Counted from the stretch's first letter, positions 1-9,523 are shown. The stretch: DNA of 64,000 nucleotides from Hyphomicrobiales bacterium (GCA_900471525.1 UCEZ01000013.1:215373-279372); one strand, 5' to 3'. Made by a program: numbers and translations. The notes: generated by a model from the letters alone, not told the origin.

Positions 1-1502
1 GCGACGTTGAAGCCATCGATGAACGACAGGACATTCGCTTCGCGCCGGACGAGCGACACCAGGCTGACCGCGGCACGCGCCGCTGCCGTTTCGGTGGAGG
101 CGCTGTGTTCCATGAAATGGTGAGAGAGACGAGCCAGCATCTGCCCGACTTCGCTATCGCCTGCCGACACGTGCAGACCGACGAGGTTCGAATGCACCTG
201 CTCCCGGACACGCAGGAACGTGCTCATCGCCGTTGCCGTGAACTGTATGACTACAAGCCGCATCACCTGGATATAGGCGACGAAGGCAGTGGCGCGGGCC
301 GGGTTGGAGTTGGACAGCGCGAAAATCAGAAAAGCGGTGAAGGTAAGCCCCTGCCCCACTGACTGCACCAGCGCGATCGGAATGAAATCGTCGAGTGACC
401 ACGCCTGGGTAGTGTGCGTTCCCATGAAGGCCGCAATCGCAAAACTCGTCAGGCCGAGCATGGCAACGATCCGCGCATCGATCCTGCGCAGCAGATAGAC
501 TGCAAAAGGCAAGACCACGAACAGCGGCAACGCTGTGTAGAAGAGCAGCAAGCCACCTGTCTGTTCCGGCCGCAGCTGAGCGACGACGGTCAGGAAATTG
601 GGGACCAGCATGGTGTTGGACAGGCTGGTGATCATGTAGGTCATCATCGCCAACAAGCCCAGGACGAGGTTTCGCGACAAAAGCACACTCGGGCTCGCCC
701 ATGGCTCCGAAACGATTGCCTCGTTGATGAAGAAGCCAATGACCAATGCGCCGCCGCTGGCAAGCAGTCCGACGACAGTCCCGGACTGGAACCAGTCCAA
801 CCGGTTTCCCTGGTCGAGGCCGGCATAGATCAGGGCGAGGCCCGCGCCCAGCAACAGCATGCCGCCCCAGTCAGCCTTGGCAAGGAGTGCGCGATTGACC
901 GCTTCGCGCGGCGTGCCAAGCAGCGTCAGCACTGCCATTAGCGTCGCGATTGCCGCGTCCTGCCAGTAGAGCCACTGCCAGCCGACGTGCTCCACATAGA
1001 ACCCGACCAGCGAGACGCCGGCATTGCCGGTGAAGGAAAGACGGAAGGAATAGGCCGCAAGACCGATAATCCACCATTGCATCGGCAGATTGCGAATTAC
1101 GATCATGATCGTTGCCGGAATGAACACACCCAGCAGCAGGCCATGAACGAAATGCAGGACAAGAAGCGTCTCATAGTCTCGGACGAAAGGGATGAGAACC
1201 GAAACCACGATGTAGAGGAGGCTCGGCCCTACAAACACGCGCCGCAAGCCAAAGACCGTGGCGAGCCAGGCGACTGCCGGAGCGATGAGGATCTGCGGCG
1301 CGGTCGCGACGGTCGCCAACCACGCTCCCTCGTCAAAGCTGAGACCCAAGGCGCCCCTGAGATCCGGCAACCCTATGGCAAAGAGCCGCGTATCGAAGCT
1401 GACGATGAAAGCCCCGAGCAGGACGGCGATGACCGCGAGAAAGGGATAATGGGATGGGCGACCGGTCGAGACGGGGCCGCTGCTGATCGCTTCAGTGGTC
1501 AT
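1..1502 (-). CDS. DHA2-family MFS multidrug efflux permease (EmrB-like), cut by the left edge
   Basis: Inner-membrane drug/proton antiporter of the 14-helix DHA2 (EmrB/FarB) type. I translated about 500 codons from ATG 1502 with no stop before the window edge, so the C-terminus is missing. The start reads MTTEAISSGPVSTGRPSHYP, followed by a hydrophobic helix containing LLGAFIVSFDTRLFA, which matches the first helix of this family, and further regular hydrophobic segments. It overlaps the end of the membrane fusion protein gene by 11 bp, the usual emrA-emrB order. No outer-membrane TolC partner lies in the window. The substrate is unknown. Confidence 0.85.
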   Translation of the reverse strand, partial: MTTEAISSGPVSTGRPSHYPFLAVIAVLLGAFIVSFDTRLFAIGLPDLRGALGLSFDEGAWLATVATAPQILIAPAVAWLATVFGLRRVFVGPSLLYIVVSVLIPFVRDYETLLVLHFVHGLLLGVFIPATIMIVIRNLPMQWWIIGLAAYSFRLSFTGNAGVSLVGFYVEHVGWQWLYWQDAAIATLMAVLTLLGTPREAVNRALLAKADWGGMLLLGAGLALIYAGLDQGNRLDWFQSGTVVGLLASGGALVIGFFINEAIVSEPWASPSVLLSRNLVLGLLAMMTYMITSLSNTMLVPNFLTVVAQLRPEQTGGLLLFYTALPLFVVLPFAVYLLRRIDARIVAMLGLTSFAIAAFMGTHTTQAWSLDDFIPIALVQSVGQGLTFTAFLIFALSNSNPARATAFVAYIQVMRLVVIQFTATAMSTFLRVREQVHSNLVGLHVSAGDSEVGQMLARLSHHFMEHSASTETAAARAAVSLVSLVRREANVLSFIDGFNV

Positions 1503-2733
1503 TGTCTTCATCCGCCTGGGCAGCTTTGCCGGCGTCGCCGGCAACATGGATGCGGGTGACGACCGACATTCCCGGACGCAATTGCCCGACCAGCGGCTGA
1601 CCGGCGTCGAATTCGACACGAACCGGGATGCGCTGAACCACCTTGGTGAAGTTTCCGCTGGCATTGTCCGGCGGCAGCAGGGCAAAGGTCGATCCGCTCG
1701 CCGGTGAAAGACGTGCGACCCGGCCATGCAGGACAGCATCCGGAAACGTATCGACGGTAATGTCGACCGGCTGTCCGGCAACGACATGCGTCAGTTGGGT
1801 TTCCTTGTAGTTCGCCATCACATAGACATCCGGCAGCGGCACGGCGGCAATCAGCTGTGTGCCGATGTTGACGTAATCCCCCTCCTGCACCAGTCGCTCG
1901 CCGACGACACCGTCGAACGGCGCAACGATCCGCGTGTAACCCTGGCGCAGCTGAGCCATGCTCAAGGCTGCCTCGGCAGCACCGAGGTTCGCTGCCAGCA
2001 GATCCTCCTGGCCCTTCAACACGTCGAGCTGGCGCAGCTGCGCATCGATCGTTGCTTCGCTTGCGGTAAGCGTTGCCCTGGCCGTCTCATAGGCCGATGT
2101 TGCCTGCTCCACCTTTTGTGGCGTGCCGGCCTTGGTGCGCAAAAGCACACTCTGCCGCTCCTGTTCCTGGCGCGTTTCCAGGACACGGGCAACAGCGGAA
2201 AGACGCTGCGCCTTCGCCTGGGCGATGACCCCCCGCTGATAGGCCTTCTGATTTTCGAGGTTGGCGAGGACGGCCTGTGCGGCGGCAATGCTTGCCTTCG
2301 CCTGGGCAACGACCGCGTCATAGTCCGCCGGTTCGATTTCCATCAACAGGTCGCCTGAGCGAACGCGCTGGAAATCGCGGACCAGTATCCGCTTGATATT
2401 GCCACTGACGCGGGCACTCAGCCGCGTCGTCTCGGCGCGTACCGTGGCATTGTCCGTCACCTGCACTGCGGCCGATCCCTGCCAGGCATCCCAGTGGCTC
2501 GAGGTTGCCCCGGCCAGCGCAACTGCCGCGCCGAGCGCCGCAAGCGGGATCATCAACCGCCGCAGACCCCGCGACGACGTGGAGGTACTTGCCGGCGGCT
2601 GACCGACGGTTGCAGGTGCTTGAGGCGCTGCTGGCTGGGCCGCGCCTACCGCTAGCGCAACGACATTCGCGTCGCTCTTTGAAGTGTCTGTTACGCCGAC
2701 AGGAGCCGCGGCGATTTGAGTGGAGTTCGGCAT
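1492..2733 (-). CDS. HlyD/EmrA-family periplasmic membrane fusion protein
   Basis: Adaptor (413 aa) that would link the adjacent EmrB-like permease to an outer-membrane channel. One N-terminal membrane helix lies near residues 55-75 (LMIPLAALGAAVALAGAT). The biotin/lipoyl half-motif IKRILVRDFQRVRSGDLL follows, then a long Ala/Gln-rich coiled-coil hairpin, and the second lipoyl half with IVAPFDGVVGERLVQEGDYV, all typical of EmrA. I chose ATG 2733 because AAGGAAG lies 8 nt upstream; the open frame extends to 3138 but that part overlaps the neighbouring cyclase gene. The residues before the helix are rich in Ala, Pro and Gln, a low-complexity cytoplasmic tail. Confidence 0.87.
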   Translation of the reverse strand: MPNSTQIAAAPVGVTDTSKSDANVVALAVGAAQPAAPQAPATVGQPPASTSTSSRGLRRLMIPLAALGAAVALAGATSSHWDAWQGSAAVQVTDNATVRAETTRLSARVSGNIKRILVRDFQRVRSGDLLMEIEPADYDAVVAQAKASIAAAQAVLANLENQKAYQRGVIAQAKAQRLSAVARVLETRQEQERQSVLLRTKAGTPQKVEQATSAYETARATLTASEATIDAQLRQLDVLKGQEDLLAANLGAAEAALSMAQLRQGYTRIVAPFDGVVGERLVQEGDYVNIGTQLIAAVPLPDVYVMANYKETQLTHVVAGQPVDITVDTFPDAVLHGRVARLSPASGSTFALLPPDNASGNFTKVVQRIPVRVEFDAGQPLVGQLRPGMSVVTRIHVAGDAGKAAQADEDNDH

Positions 2734-3013
2734 GACACATCTTCCTTGTTGGATCGACGGGTTTGTGATGGCTGGAAGATGAGCCGCAACGCTGCGGTTG
2801 ATAATCGAGGTAATCAGGAAAGGATCATCAAGCGCTGGTGGATAATTGCGGCGGGTCAGATGAACTGATCTTCCAATCGAAGGGATGGTGGAAGTTGGCG
2901 GCGTGCCTTCGAAGCTGGCAGAAGTCGGGTGACGGCGTTTGGCGCTTTCGAGCGGCGTCGCATGGCCTTGTCGCGGGAAGGATGGGCACTGAGCAATGCG
3001 CGCGTGCCGGCAG

Positions 3014-4222
3014 CTATTGCTTAGCCAAGCCCTGGGGAGCGGGCTCGTCGAGTGCAAAAAGCTCTTCCGCCTTCGTGAAGCCGGCAAGATCGTAGGCGCC
3101 GATGGGTACGAGCCCGGACGTATCCAGCGCCATCGCAAAGCGCTTCGAGGCCAGCAGCCGTTGACCGGTCTTGCTGCAAACGCCTTGAATCCGGCTGACC
3201 AAGTTGACGTCGGAACCGATGACGGTGAAGTCCAACCGTGAGGTCGAACCGATATTGCCGTAACTCACCTCGCCGTAGTGAAGAGCGATGCCCGCCTCCA
3301 GCCGACCCTCGGGGCTCGCAAACTGGTTCAGGTTTTCCAGCACGCCGCGCGCACCCTCGAAGGCCGCAGCACAGGAACGGGCTGCATCCTCGTCCTGAAA
3401 AAAGGCAAGCACGGCGTCGCCCATGAATTTCAGTACGTCGCCGCCAGCTGCGGTGATCGCAGGCACGACGCAGTCGAAATAGGAGTTCAGCAGAGCGAGA
3501 ATGCGGGCGTTCGCCAAGCGATTGGAAAGGGCCGTGAAACCGCGCAGGTCACAAAGCATCAGAGCTGCCTCCAGCGTCTCGACCTGGCCGCGGCGGATCC
3601 GGCCGGCCAGAATTCGCTTTGCCGTTGCAGTACCGATATAGGTGTCGAGCAGGGTCAGCTCCGTTTGCCGCAGCACGCGCAATTCGCAGACGTTGCGCAA
3701 AGCCGGCAGGACACGTTCCAGCGACTCGAGATGCGTTGGCAGGAACCCTTGAGGCTGCGCCGTGCAGAAGGACACGGCACTCACCGGTCCGTCGGCATTG
3801 GAAAGCGGGGCGACAAACAGCTCGGTCAACCCGCGTTGCCGGAACACATCCATTTGCGTCCACCCACGATCTGTCAACGAGCCGGTACGGACCAGAACCG
3901 CCTCGCCCGTTTCCATCACATGCCTTAGCGGGCTGTCGGCGAAATCGGGCAAAGCCATGACGCCGTGCTCACGGTCGTGAATCTCGATCGGTTCGCGCGG
4001 CGCCCAGGCCACCGTGCGGCCAAGAATGCTGGGATGCAGGGTGCGCAAGTGCAAGGCCAAACGGTCGACCGGCAAACCGGCCGCACGTAGACGACGGCCA
4101 AGACCGGCCACCAGGCCGGCATCGTCCAGATCGTGGCACTCATTGCCGCTCAGCCACTCAACGATGGCCGGAACGGTATCCTTGGATGCCTGCCTGAGCC
4201 ATGTTGTATTTTGAATATCCAT
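3014..4222 (-). CDS. class III adenylate/guanylate cyclase
   Basis: Makes a cyclic nucleotide, most likely cAMP, from the triphosphate. The protein has 402 aa. The catalytic domain covers about residues 205-385: CDLRGFTALSNR carries the first metal Asp, KFMGDAVLAFF the second, and LDFTVIGSDVNLVSRI matches the purine-binding and transition-state segment. The Lys of KFMGD favours ATP over GTP. The first 200 residues look like the sensor region (GAF-like) common in rhizobial cyclases but have no clear motif. No membrane helix is seen. ATG 4222 is preceded by GGGAGAAG; an in-frame start 13 codons earlier lacks a good site. It is divergent from the LysR gene at 4356. Confidence 0.85.
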   Translation of the reverse strand: MDIQNTTWLRQASKDTVPAIVEWLSGNECHDLDDAGLVAGLGRRLRAAGLPVDRLALHLRTLHPSILGRTVAWAPREPIEIHDREHGVMALPDFADSPLRHVMETGEAVLVRTGSLTDRGWTQMDVFRQRGLTELFVAPLSNADGPVSAVSFCTAQPQGFLPTHLESLERVLPALRNVCELRVLRQTELTLLDTYIGTATAKRILAGRIRRGQVETLEAALMLCDLRGFTALSNRLANARILALLNSYFDCVVPAITAAGGDVLKFMGDAVLAFFQDEDAARSCAAAFEGARGVLENLNQFASPEGRLEAGIALHYGEVSYGNIGSTSRLDFTVIGSDVNLVSRIQGVCSKTGQRLLASKRFAMALDTSGLVPIGAYDLAGFTKAEELFALDEPAPQGLAKQ

Positions 4223-4355
4223 ATCGCTTCTCCCTGCGGAGCCCTGACGATCGATCGCCATTTCAAGGGCAAGGGATATCTTTTCCGGTTCCTCATGATA
4301 ATCTTGCTTCCGATGGAAGGATCATCCCAAAAGAGCGGATAATCCAGGAGTGCCG

Positions 4356-5294
4356 ATGGACAGGTTGACCAGCTTGACGGTCTTTGCGCGGGTCGTGGAG
4401 AACGGTGGCTTCTCCGCAGCTGCCCGCAGGCTCAACATGTCGACAACGGTGGTCAGCAACCATGTTCAGGCGCTGGAGGACCGGCTGGGCGCCCGGCTGC
4501 TCAACCGCACGACGCGCAAGGTCAGTCTTACGGAAATCGGCCAGCAATATTACGAGCGCTGTATCCAGATACTCTTCGATCTCGAGGAGGCCGACAGCAT
4601 GGCGGGCTCCCTGCATTCCACGCCGCGCGGCACGCTGCGCATCTACACCAGCACCCACATCATGCATTTCATCGCGCCGGTGACCGGAGAATATCTCGAA
4701 GCCAATCCCGAGGTAACGATCGACCTGACGATTGGAGAGCGCATGGTCGATCTCGTGGAGGAAGGCTACGATATCGCCATCCGAACGATACCACCGCCGG
4801 ATTCGAGCCTGATTGTTCGGCGCCTGACTCCCTGGCGGCATATTCTCTGCTGTTCGCCAGACTACGCAGCCCGGCATGAGATGCCGAAGACCCTCTCCGA
4901 CCTGACACGCCACAATTGCATGCGCTATGTCTTCTATCCCTTCGGGGACGAATGGACGTTCATCGATGCTGCAGGCAAGACGGCGAGCATACGCATCGGC
5001 GGAAACGTCGTCACCAACAGCGCCGAGTTGCTGCGCCTCCTGACATTGCGGGGACAGGGCCTCTGCCTCGCGCCGAGTTTTGTCGTCGCCGATGATGTTG
5101 CATCCGGCAAATTGACCCGGGTGCTGCCGCATTTCACGCCGGTCGAGTTCAGCATCAGCGCCCTCTATCTCCATCGCCTGCATCTCTCGGCGAAGATCCG
5201 AAGCTTTATCGACCTTCTGGCCGTGCGCATGGCCGACCACCGCCGGCTATTGAACCCAGAGGAGCCACCTCAACTCGCTGCGGCGTCGAGTTGA
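4356..5294 (+). CDS. LysR-family transcriptional regulator
   Basis: DNA-binding regulator of 312 aa. The N-terminal winged helix-turn-helix is clear (FARVVENGGFSAAARRLNMS, then VVSNHVQALEDRLGARLLNR), followed by the periplasmic-binding-like effector domain. The sequence is of the CrgA/DmlR type (TTRKVSLTEIGQQYYERC). ATG 4356 has AGGAG five nt upstream; a GTG six bases earlier is in frame but sits inside that site. The gene is divergent from the cyclase gene, with a 133-bp shared promoter gap, so it may control that gene, itself, or the efflux pair beyond. No effector can be read from the sequence. Confidence 0.88.
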   Translation: MDRLTSLTVFARVVENGGFSAAARRLNMSTTVVSNHVQALEDRLGARLLNRTTRKVSLTEIGQQYYERCIQILFDLEEADSMAGSLHSTPRGTLRIYTSTHIMHFIAPVTGEYLEANPEVTIDLTIGERMVDLVEEGYDIAIRTIPPPDSSLIVRRLTPWRHILCCSPDYAARHEMPKTLSDLTRHNCMRYVFYPFGDEWTFIDAAGKTASIRIGGNVVTNSAELLRLLTLRGQGLCLAPSFVVADDVASGKLTRVLPHFTPVEFSISALYLHRLHLSAKIRSFIDLLAVRMADHRRLLNPEEPPQLAAASS

Positions 5295-5491
5295 GCGTTC
5301 ATCGACAACAATACTGTCGGGTACGTATTCAGCGACGCTGGACGAGGCTATTCATGAGCGGGACATCCAGATGGCGGTATTCTCTGTCTGGCGCACGGGG
5401 AGAATTCCATCTAGCTTTCCGCGATTGATTGACTGATTGTCGGGTTCGGTAATTCACAGCGCCTCGGGCGGCACTTAGGGGGGAATTTCTC

Positions 5492-6139
5492 ATGGATTTT
5501 ACAGTCATCGATGGTGGTCTGATAGCAACGCTGCTCCTTCTCCTGCTCGTCGGCATGGGACCGAAGATCGCACTCGTTCCGTTCCTCGAAATGACCCACA
5601 CCTTTGACGCCGAGACGAAGGCAAAGATTGGCCGGCAGATGGTTCTGACGGCGACTGTAACGGCGCTGATCCTCTTTGCCACTGGCGCGGTGCTCATGCG
5701 ACTGCTGCATATTACGGGCGGTGCGGTCGCGGTGGCAGGCGGCATCGTGCTTGCACTCCTCGCCCTCAAGATGGCGGCTGGCCCAACAGAGAAGCACGCG
5801 GAAGATCTTGGGATGCCAGTCGATCCTGCGACAATCGCGGTCTTTCCCCTGGCCGTTCCTTACCTGCTCAACCCTGTCGGCATCACGGTGCTGATCATTG
5901 CATCTGGTGAAGTCGTCTCGGTTGCCAGCGCGGTACTCGTCATCGGACTGGTCCTGCTCGTTGCTGCATTCGATTATTTGATTTTCACCAATATCGATGT
6001 GTTGGCAAAGCGAATGAAGCCGGCAAGCCTTGTGATCTCGGAAGTCGTCTTCGGTATCCTTCTGACAGCAGTTGCCGTCCAGCTTTTCGTGACCGGGCTC
6101 GCCAAACTGGGGATCATCACCATGACTGCTGCACACTGA
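5492..6139 (+). CDS. MarC-family (UPF0056) integral membrane protein
   Basis: A 215-aa inner-membrane protein with six hydrophobic segments. Landmarks are the N-terminal helix LIATLLLLLLVGMGPKIALV, the central ITGGAVAVAGGIVLALLALK, and FPLAVPYLLNPVGITVLI, matching the family motif in which a polar/Pro loop precedes the fourth helix. The family was once linked to multiple antibiotic resistance, but no firm function is known. ATG 5492 follows a strong GGGGGGAA site. Upstream (5295-5491) I see no gene. It converges on the acetyltransferase at 6225. Confidence 0.8.
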   Translation: MDFTVIDGGLIATLLLLLLVGMGPKIALVPFLEMTHTFDAETKAKIGRQMVLTATVTALILFATGAVLMRLLHITGGAVAVAGGIVLALLALKMAAGPTEKHAEDLGMPVDPATIAVFPLAVPYLLNPVGITVLIIASGEVVSVASAVLVIGLVLLVAAFDYLIFTNIDVLAKRMKPASLVISEVVFGILLTAVAVQLFVTGLAKLGIITMTAAH

Positions 6140-6224
6140 TGGGCGCTTGTAAGCGGCCAGAACCTGCGAACACTGTCGCGCCAGTATCGGCGCGACTTTC
6201 AAGGCCAAGTTCGCCCCATATCAT

Positions 6225-6746
6225 TCAGGATAGATGGAGTGTGATGTGCACCACTCCGCGCTCCCGCTTCGTACTGAGGCGCAACCCACTTTTCTTGAAC
6301 ACCGTGAGCATCGGGATATTTTCTGGCAGGACCTCGGCGATCAGGTCCTTGATTCCTGATTCACGAGCAATCGCCGTGAGATGGCGCAACAGTTGTCCGC
6401 CCAGGCCCCGCCCCTGATATTGATCGGAGACAGTGAGGGCAACTTCGGCCTGCCCTGGTTCCAGGACGATATAGCGTCCGCCTCCGATAATCACCGACTG
6501 TCCGCCTTCTTCCGCAACGGCAACCAACGCCACGTGAGTGACGAAGTCAACGTCGACGAAGAAGGCGATTTCCTGCTCCGTAAAGCCGTGCCGTGGAGCG
6601 AAGAAACGGCGGCGGAGGGACTCTGGAGAGCTGCGGCCGGCGGCTTCGGCAAATCCGCCCCGGTCTTCCGGTCTCAGCGCGCGGATTTCGACGCGGCGAC
6701 CGTCCCGCAACACCTCGATCACCGAATACTGGGCCGCTTGCGCCAT
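6225..6746 (-). CDS. GNAT-family N-acetyltransferase
   Basis: Acetyl-CoA-dependent acetyltransferase of 173 aa. The opening (VEIRALRPEDRGGFAEA) and the acetyl-CoA pyrophosphate loop (VSDQYQGRGLGGQLLRHL, with the Q/R-x-x-G-x-G/A pattern) define the fold. The ending matches the domain found at the C-terminus of Pat-type lysine acetyltransferases (LRPEDRGGF, ENIPMLTVFKKSGLRL), so a protein-lysine substrate is possible but not shown. The start codon lies 12 bp after the stop of the small secreted protein gene, so the two may be co-transcribed. The ribosome site is weak. Confidence 0.85.
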   Translation of the reverse strand: MAQAAQYSVIEVLRDGRRVEIRALRPEDRGGFAEAAGRSSPESLRRRFFAPRHGFTEQEIAFFVDVDFVTHVALVAVAEEGGQSVIIGGGRYIVLEPGQAEVALTVSDQYQGRGLGGQLLRHLTAIARESGIKDLIAEVLPENIPMLTVFKKSGLRLSTKRERGVVHITLHLS

Positions 6747-6758
6747 AACGTGCTCGAT

Positions 6759-7106
6759 CTAGTTACATCCTCTGCTGTAAAAGAACTTCTCCACGGCTTC
6801 AAAAGCCTTCTCAGAATACTCGGCCGGATTCAGATCGCCAATCAGATCGGGAAGAGCGAGATCTGCGTTCGCTTGGTCGATGTATTCCTGGAGCAAAGCG
6901 CACCCCTTGTCCTCTCGAACAATGCGCAAGGCGATCGCTTCGACAAAGCCAGTACAGTACCCCTGCTGCGATGGATCTTTTGCATTTCGGCACATGGCTT
7001 GAAGTTTGGCGAAGGTCGGCTCTTCGGCGCGAGCAGAAATGACATGACCCGAAAGAAACGAGACAACGGAAAGAAGAGCTATCGCTGAAAGCACGTGACT
7101 GCGCAT
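6759..7106 (-). CDS. small secreted protein, Rap1a/Tai immunity-like
   Basis: A 115-aa protein with a clear Sec signal peptide (residues 1-27, LSAIALLSVVSFLSGHVISA then RAEE). The mature part has four Cys, one in MCRNAKDP, one in GYCTGFVEAI, one in KGCALL, and one at SRGC near the end. This Cys spacing and GYCxGFxEA resemble the Rap1a/Tai domain known from type VI immunity proteins, which is also common in orphan periplasmic proteins of Hyphomicrobiales. No T6SS effector lies nearby, so an immunity role is unlikely to be testable from context. Family assignment is by motif memory only. Confidence 0.6.
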   Translation of the reverse strand: MRSHVLSAIALLSVVSFLSGHVISARAEEPTFAKLQAMCRNAKDPSQQGYCTGFVEAIALRIVREDKGCALLQEYIDQANADLALPDLIGDLNPAEYSEKAFEAVEKFFYSRGCN

Positions 7107-7495
7107 GATGATCCTCCGGGAAGCATGGTTCAGCCAATTTCTCCTATGTTTCTGCCCCGAACCGGCGGAAAATTGGAGTTTAATTCAACGATTTGCCTAA
7201 AACAAAAGCTTGCACTAATATGCATTTCCCACGACAGGGCGGTCCAATTCCACTTCAGTTTTGCCCGTCCGTATCAACGGCACGTTCAGGTCAAAGCTTC
7301 GGCGTACCAAATGCGGTTACACTTCTGTTTTTCTTACCGGGGCGAGATGCAACGGCAATCGCCCTAGCAGAATTTCGGGAGGCAGTTTCCATTCAACATA
7401 GCTAGATTTCAATGGCTTGGACAGCGAGTTTAGAAGGTTTCCGTCAACGGCAGCTGTCCGAGTTCGTCGTAGGTTCGCAACGTTCGGGGGGCAAA
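7107..7495. other. intergenic region without a supported gene
   Basis: This 389-bp gap separates two divergent genes, the small secreted protein and the CYTH protein, and is clearly more AT-rich than its surroundings (runs such as AATTCAACGATTTGCC and AAACAAAAGC). It should hold both promoters. The open frames that cross it have no ribosome site and no recognisable sequence, so I do not call them genes. I found no convincing repeat or RNA structure. Confidence 0.5.
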
Positions 7496-7981
7496 ATGGC
7501 CGCGGAGATAGAGCGAAAATACCTCGTGTCAAACGATAGTTGGCGTAAGCACGCCTCTGAAGGAGTCGCGTTTTGCCAAGCCTATCTCGCGGCGAACAAG
7601 AACCGGCTGGTACGCATCAGGACCATCGATATGGCGCGCGCCCTCCTTACGGTCAAAATCCGAACGAGTCGCTTGCGGCGCGAGGAGTTCGAATACGAAA
7701 TCCCCTATGTTGATGCCCTGGAAATGATCAGCCATGCGACCGCTGTCGTCGAGAAGACCCGCTATAAGGTCTGCCACCTTGGCCGTGTTTGGGAGATCGA
7801 CGTCTATAATGGCGCCAACGACGGGCTTGTCCTCGCGGAGATCGAACTTGGCAGCGAGGGCGACCGCCCTCCCCGCCCGCCGTGGCTCGGTCCGGAAGTG
7901 ACCGGAATTTCAGCGTATTCCAATCGAACGCTTGCAGCGTCTCCGCATTCCGACGAACTGCTCATGTCCGCGCAAGCCTAG
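7496..7981 (+). CDS. CYTH-domain triphosphate tunnel metalloenzyme
   Basis: A 161-aa enzyme of the CYTH superfamily, which acts on inorganic triphosphate, ThTP or nucleotide triphosphates with Mg or Mn. The signature ExExK is present at the start (AAEIERKYLV). The tunnel residues also show: RIRTIDMARALLTVKIR, REEFEYEIP, VEKTRYKV, WEIDVYNG and LAEIELGSE. I chose ATG 7496, after GGGGGG, because the motif normally begins at residue 3-6; the frame extends 28 codons upstream without similarity. It converges on a PPK2 gene, which suggests a shared role in phosphate-polymer metabolism. No HD or CHAD domain follows. Confidence 0.87.
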   Translation: MAAEIERKYLVSNDSWRKHASEGVAFCQAYLAANKNRLVRIRTIDMARALLTVKIRTSRLRREEFEYEIPYVDALEMISHATAVVEKTRYKVCHLGRVWEIDVYNGANDGLVLAEIELGSEGDRPPRPPWLGPEVTGISAYSNRTLAASPHSDELLMSAQA

Positions 7982-8115
7982 CGAGGCAATCCACCGACAA
8001 TAGTTCGGTCGCCCGCCGCCCAAGCGCAGATCGAGTTCGACCACCACATCCACTTGCAATCAAGGGCCTGGCGGGGCCGGTGATGTTGGGATCCGCCAAG
8101 TCATCATCAATGTGG

Positions 8116-9054
8116 TCAGTCTAGCTCTGCCAAAAGCTGGTCCCGGATATCCGCGAGCCGTCTTTTCTGCTTGTCATCGACGACCGGCATGCTCAAATCA
8201 AGGCGTTCGAGGGCTGAAGACACCACCACGGATACGGCAAGACGGGCAAACCATTTGTTGTCCGCCGGAATAACAAACCACGGAGCCCATTCCGTACTTG
8301 TGTTCTCCAGCATGTCCTCGAAGGCATTCTGATAGTCGTCCCAGTATTTTCGCTCCTCGTAGTCCGCCGTGGAAAATTTCCAGTTCTTGTCGGGCTCATC
8401 GATCCGCGAGAGGAATCGCTTCTTTTGTTCATTTTTTGAAATGTTGAGAAAGAACTTCAGAATGATCGTCCCGTTCTGCCGGAGATATTTTTCAAAGTTG
8501 TTTATCTCCTTGAAGCGGCCTTCCCAGATATTCCCTTTTCGGGTCTCCGGAGGCAGCTTTTGTTTCGCAAGGAATTCGGGATGCACCCTCACAGCCAGGA
8601 CTTCCTCATAATAGGACCGGTTGAATATGCCGATCATCCCACGCGCAGGCAGGGCCTTGGCGGCCCGCCAGAGATAGTCGTGATCCAGCTCTTCCGCTGA
8701 CGGCGACTTGAAGCTTGTGACGTGGCAGCCTTGTGGGTTGATGCCTGACATGACGTGGCGTATCGCCCCGTCCTTTCCCGCGGCGTCCATCGCTTGAAAG
8801 ATGATGAGGATCGAGTAAGTGTCCTGAGCGTAGAGCATTTGCTGCATGTCCGACAACCGCTGGACGTTCGACGCCACCTGTTGCAGCGCTCCGGCCTTGT
8901 CGTCGTATCCACCCGTGAAATCCGGATCGAAATCCTTCTTGAGCGACACGGCCTTCCCGGGTTCTACCGCTATATCGCGAATCCGGAACTTTACCTGACC
9001 GCTTTCCCCGACCGGGATTTTGCGTTTCTTGTCGAAGTCCACGTCGAGTTTCAT
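8116..9054 (-). CDS. polyphosphate kinase 2 (PPK2) family nucleotide phosphotransferase
   Basis: Transfers phosphate between polyphosphate and nucleotides. The 312-aa protein carries the Walker A segment FQAMDAAGKDGAIRHV and the second motif FNRSYYEEVLAVRVHPEF, where Asn replaces the Asp seen in class I enzymes, as in class III-like PPK2. The lid region includes WEGRFKEINNFEKYL, and the core ends with EWAPWFVIPADNKWFAR. ATG 9054 has AAGGGGG seven nt upstream; an earlier in-frame start 11 codons back has none. It is a single gene, convergent with the CYTH gene. Confidence 0.9.
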   Translation of the reverse strand: MKLDVDFDKKRKIPVGESGQVKFRIRDIAVEPGKAVSLKKDFDPDFTGGYDDKAGALQQVASNVQRLSDMQQMLYAQDTYSILIIFQAMDAAGKDGAIRHVMSGINPQGCHVTSFKSPSAEELDHDYLWRAAKALPARGMIGIFNRSYYEEVLAVRVHPEFLAKQKLPPETRKGNIWEGRFKEINNFEKYLRQNGTIILKFFLNISKNEQKKRFLSRIDEPDKNWKFSTADYEERKYWDDYQNAFEDMLENTSTEWAPWFVIPADNKWFARLAVSVVVSSALERLDLSMPVVDDKQKRRLADIRDQLLAELD

Positions 9055-9523
9055 GTGCTTCCCCCTTTGTTGCGCCAATGCTGGCATTGTTCAGTTCATG
9101 CGGCGTAACTTCCTTGTTCTTAAATTGTCCGCGAAAATCCCGCGTATTTCCTATTGGGAACTGCCCATGTGACCGGGCTCGTCAATCTGGGCACCACCCC
9201 GCGAACACCACGCACTGATTTCACGTTGATGGAGCGAGCGGCCTTTGAGTCTAAGGTAGATGCACGTCTTGAAGTGACTCGGAGTTCTCATTTTCAGCTG
9301 ACTGCGAAACTGAACCGCACTTGGCGAGAACGCATCTTTTATGTCGCGTGCGCAGTGACTAACTGCCATTTCTCCGTTCTTTCCAAGAGGCAATTTTATG
9401 TTATCATAATTCGCGGTAAAATCCATGGACCCGATAAAAACTCAATCAAAGATAGTGTGATCGGCGCGCAGCCACTAGGGTCCGTTGGGAGACGGTGGAG
9501 ACGTCGGCACTCAGGGGGAAGCT
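9055..9523. other. intergenic region without a supported gene
   Basis: This 469-bp gap lies between two divergent genes (PPK2 and an unknown protein). Small frames of 91 and 143 codons cross it on both strands but lack ribosome sites and family resemblance. The segment near 9390-9440 is AT-rich and may be the promoter of the rightward gene. A GGAAC at 9157-9161 resembles the -35 of the general stress sigma factor EcfG, but the matching -10 is not at the right distance. I see nothing else. Confidence 0.45.

Noticed and set aside
4293-5240. 315-codon open frame on the minus strand
   Set aside because: Antisense to the LysR gene, which has the helix-turn-helix and ribosome site.
9157-9183. possible EcfG stress promoter (GGAAC)
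   Set aside because: The required CGTT-like -10 is not found at 16-17 bp.
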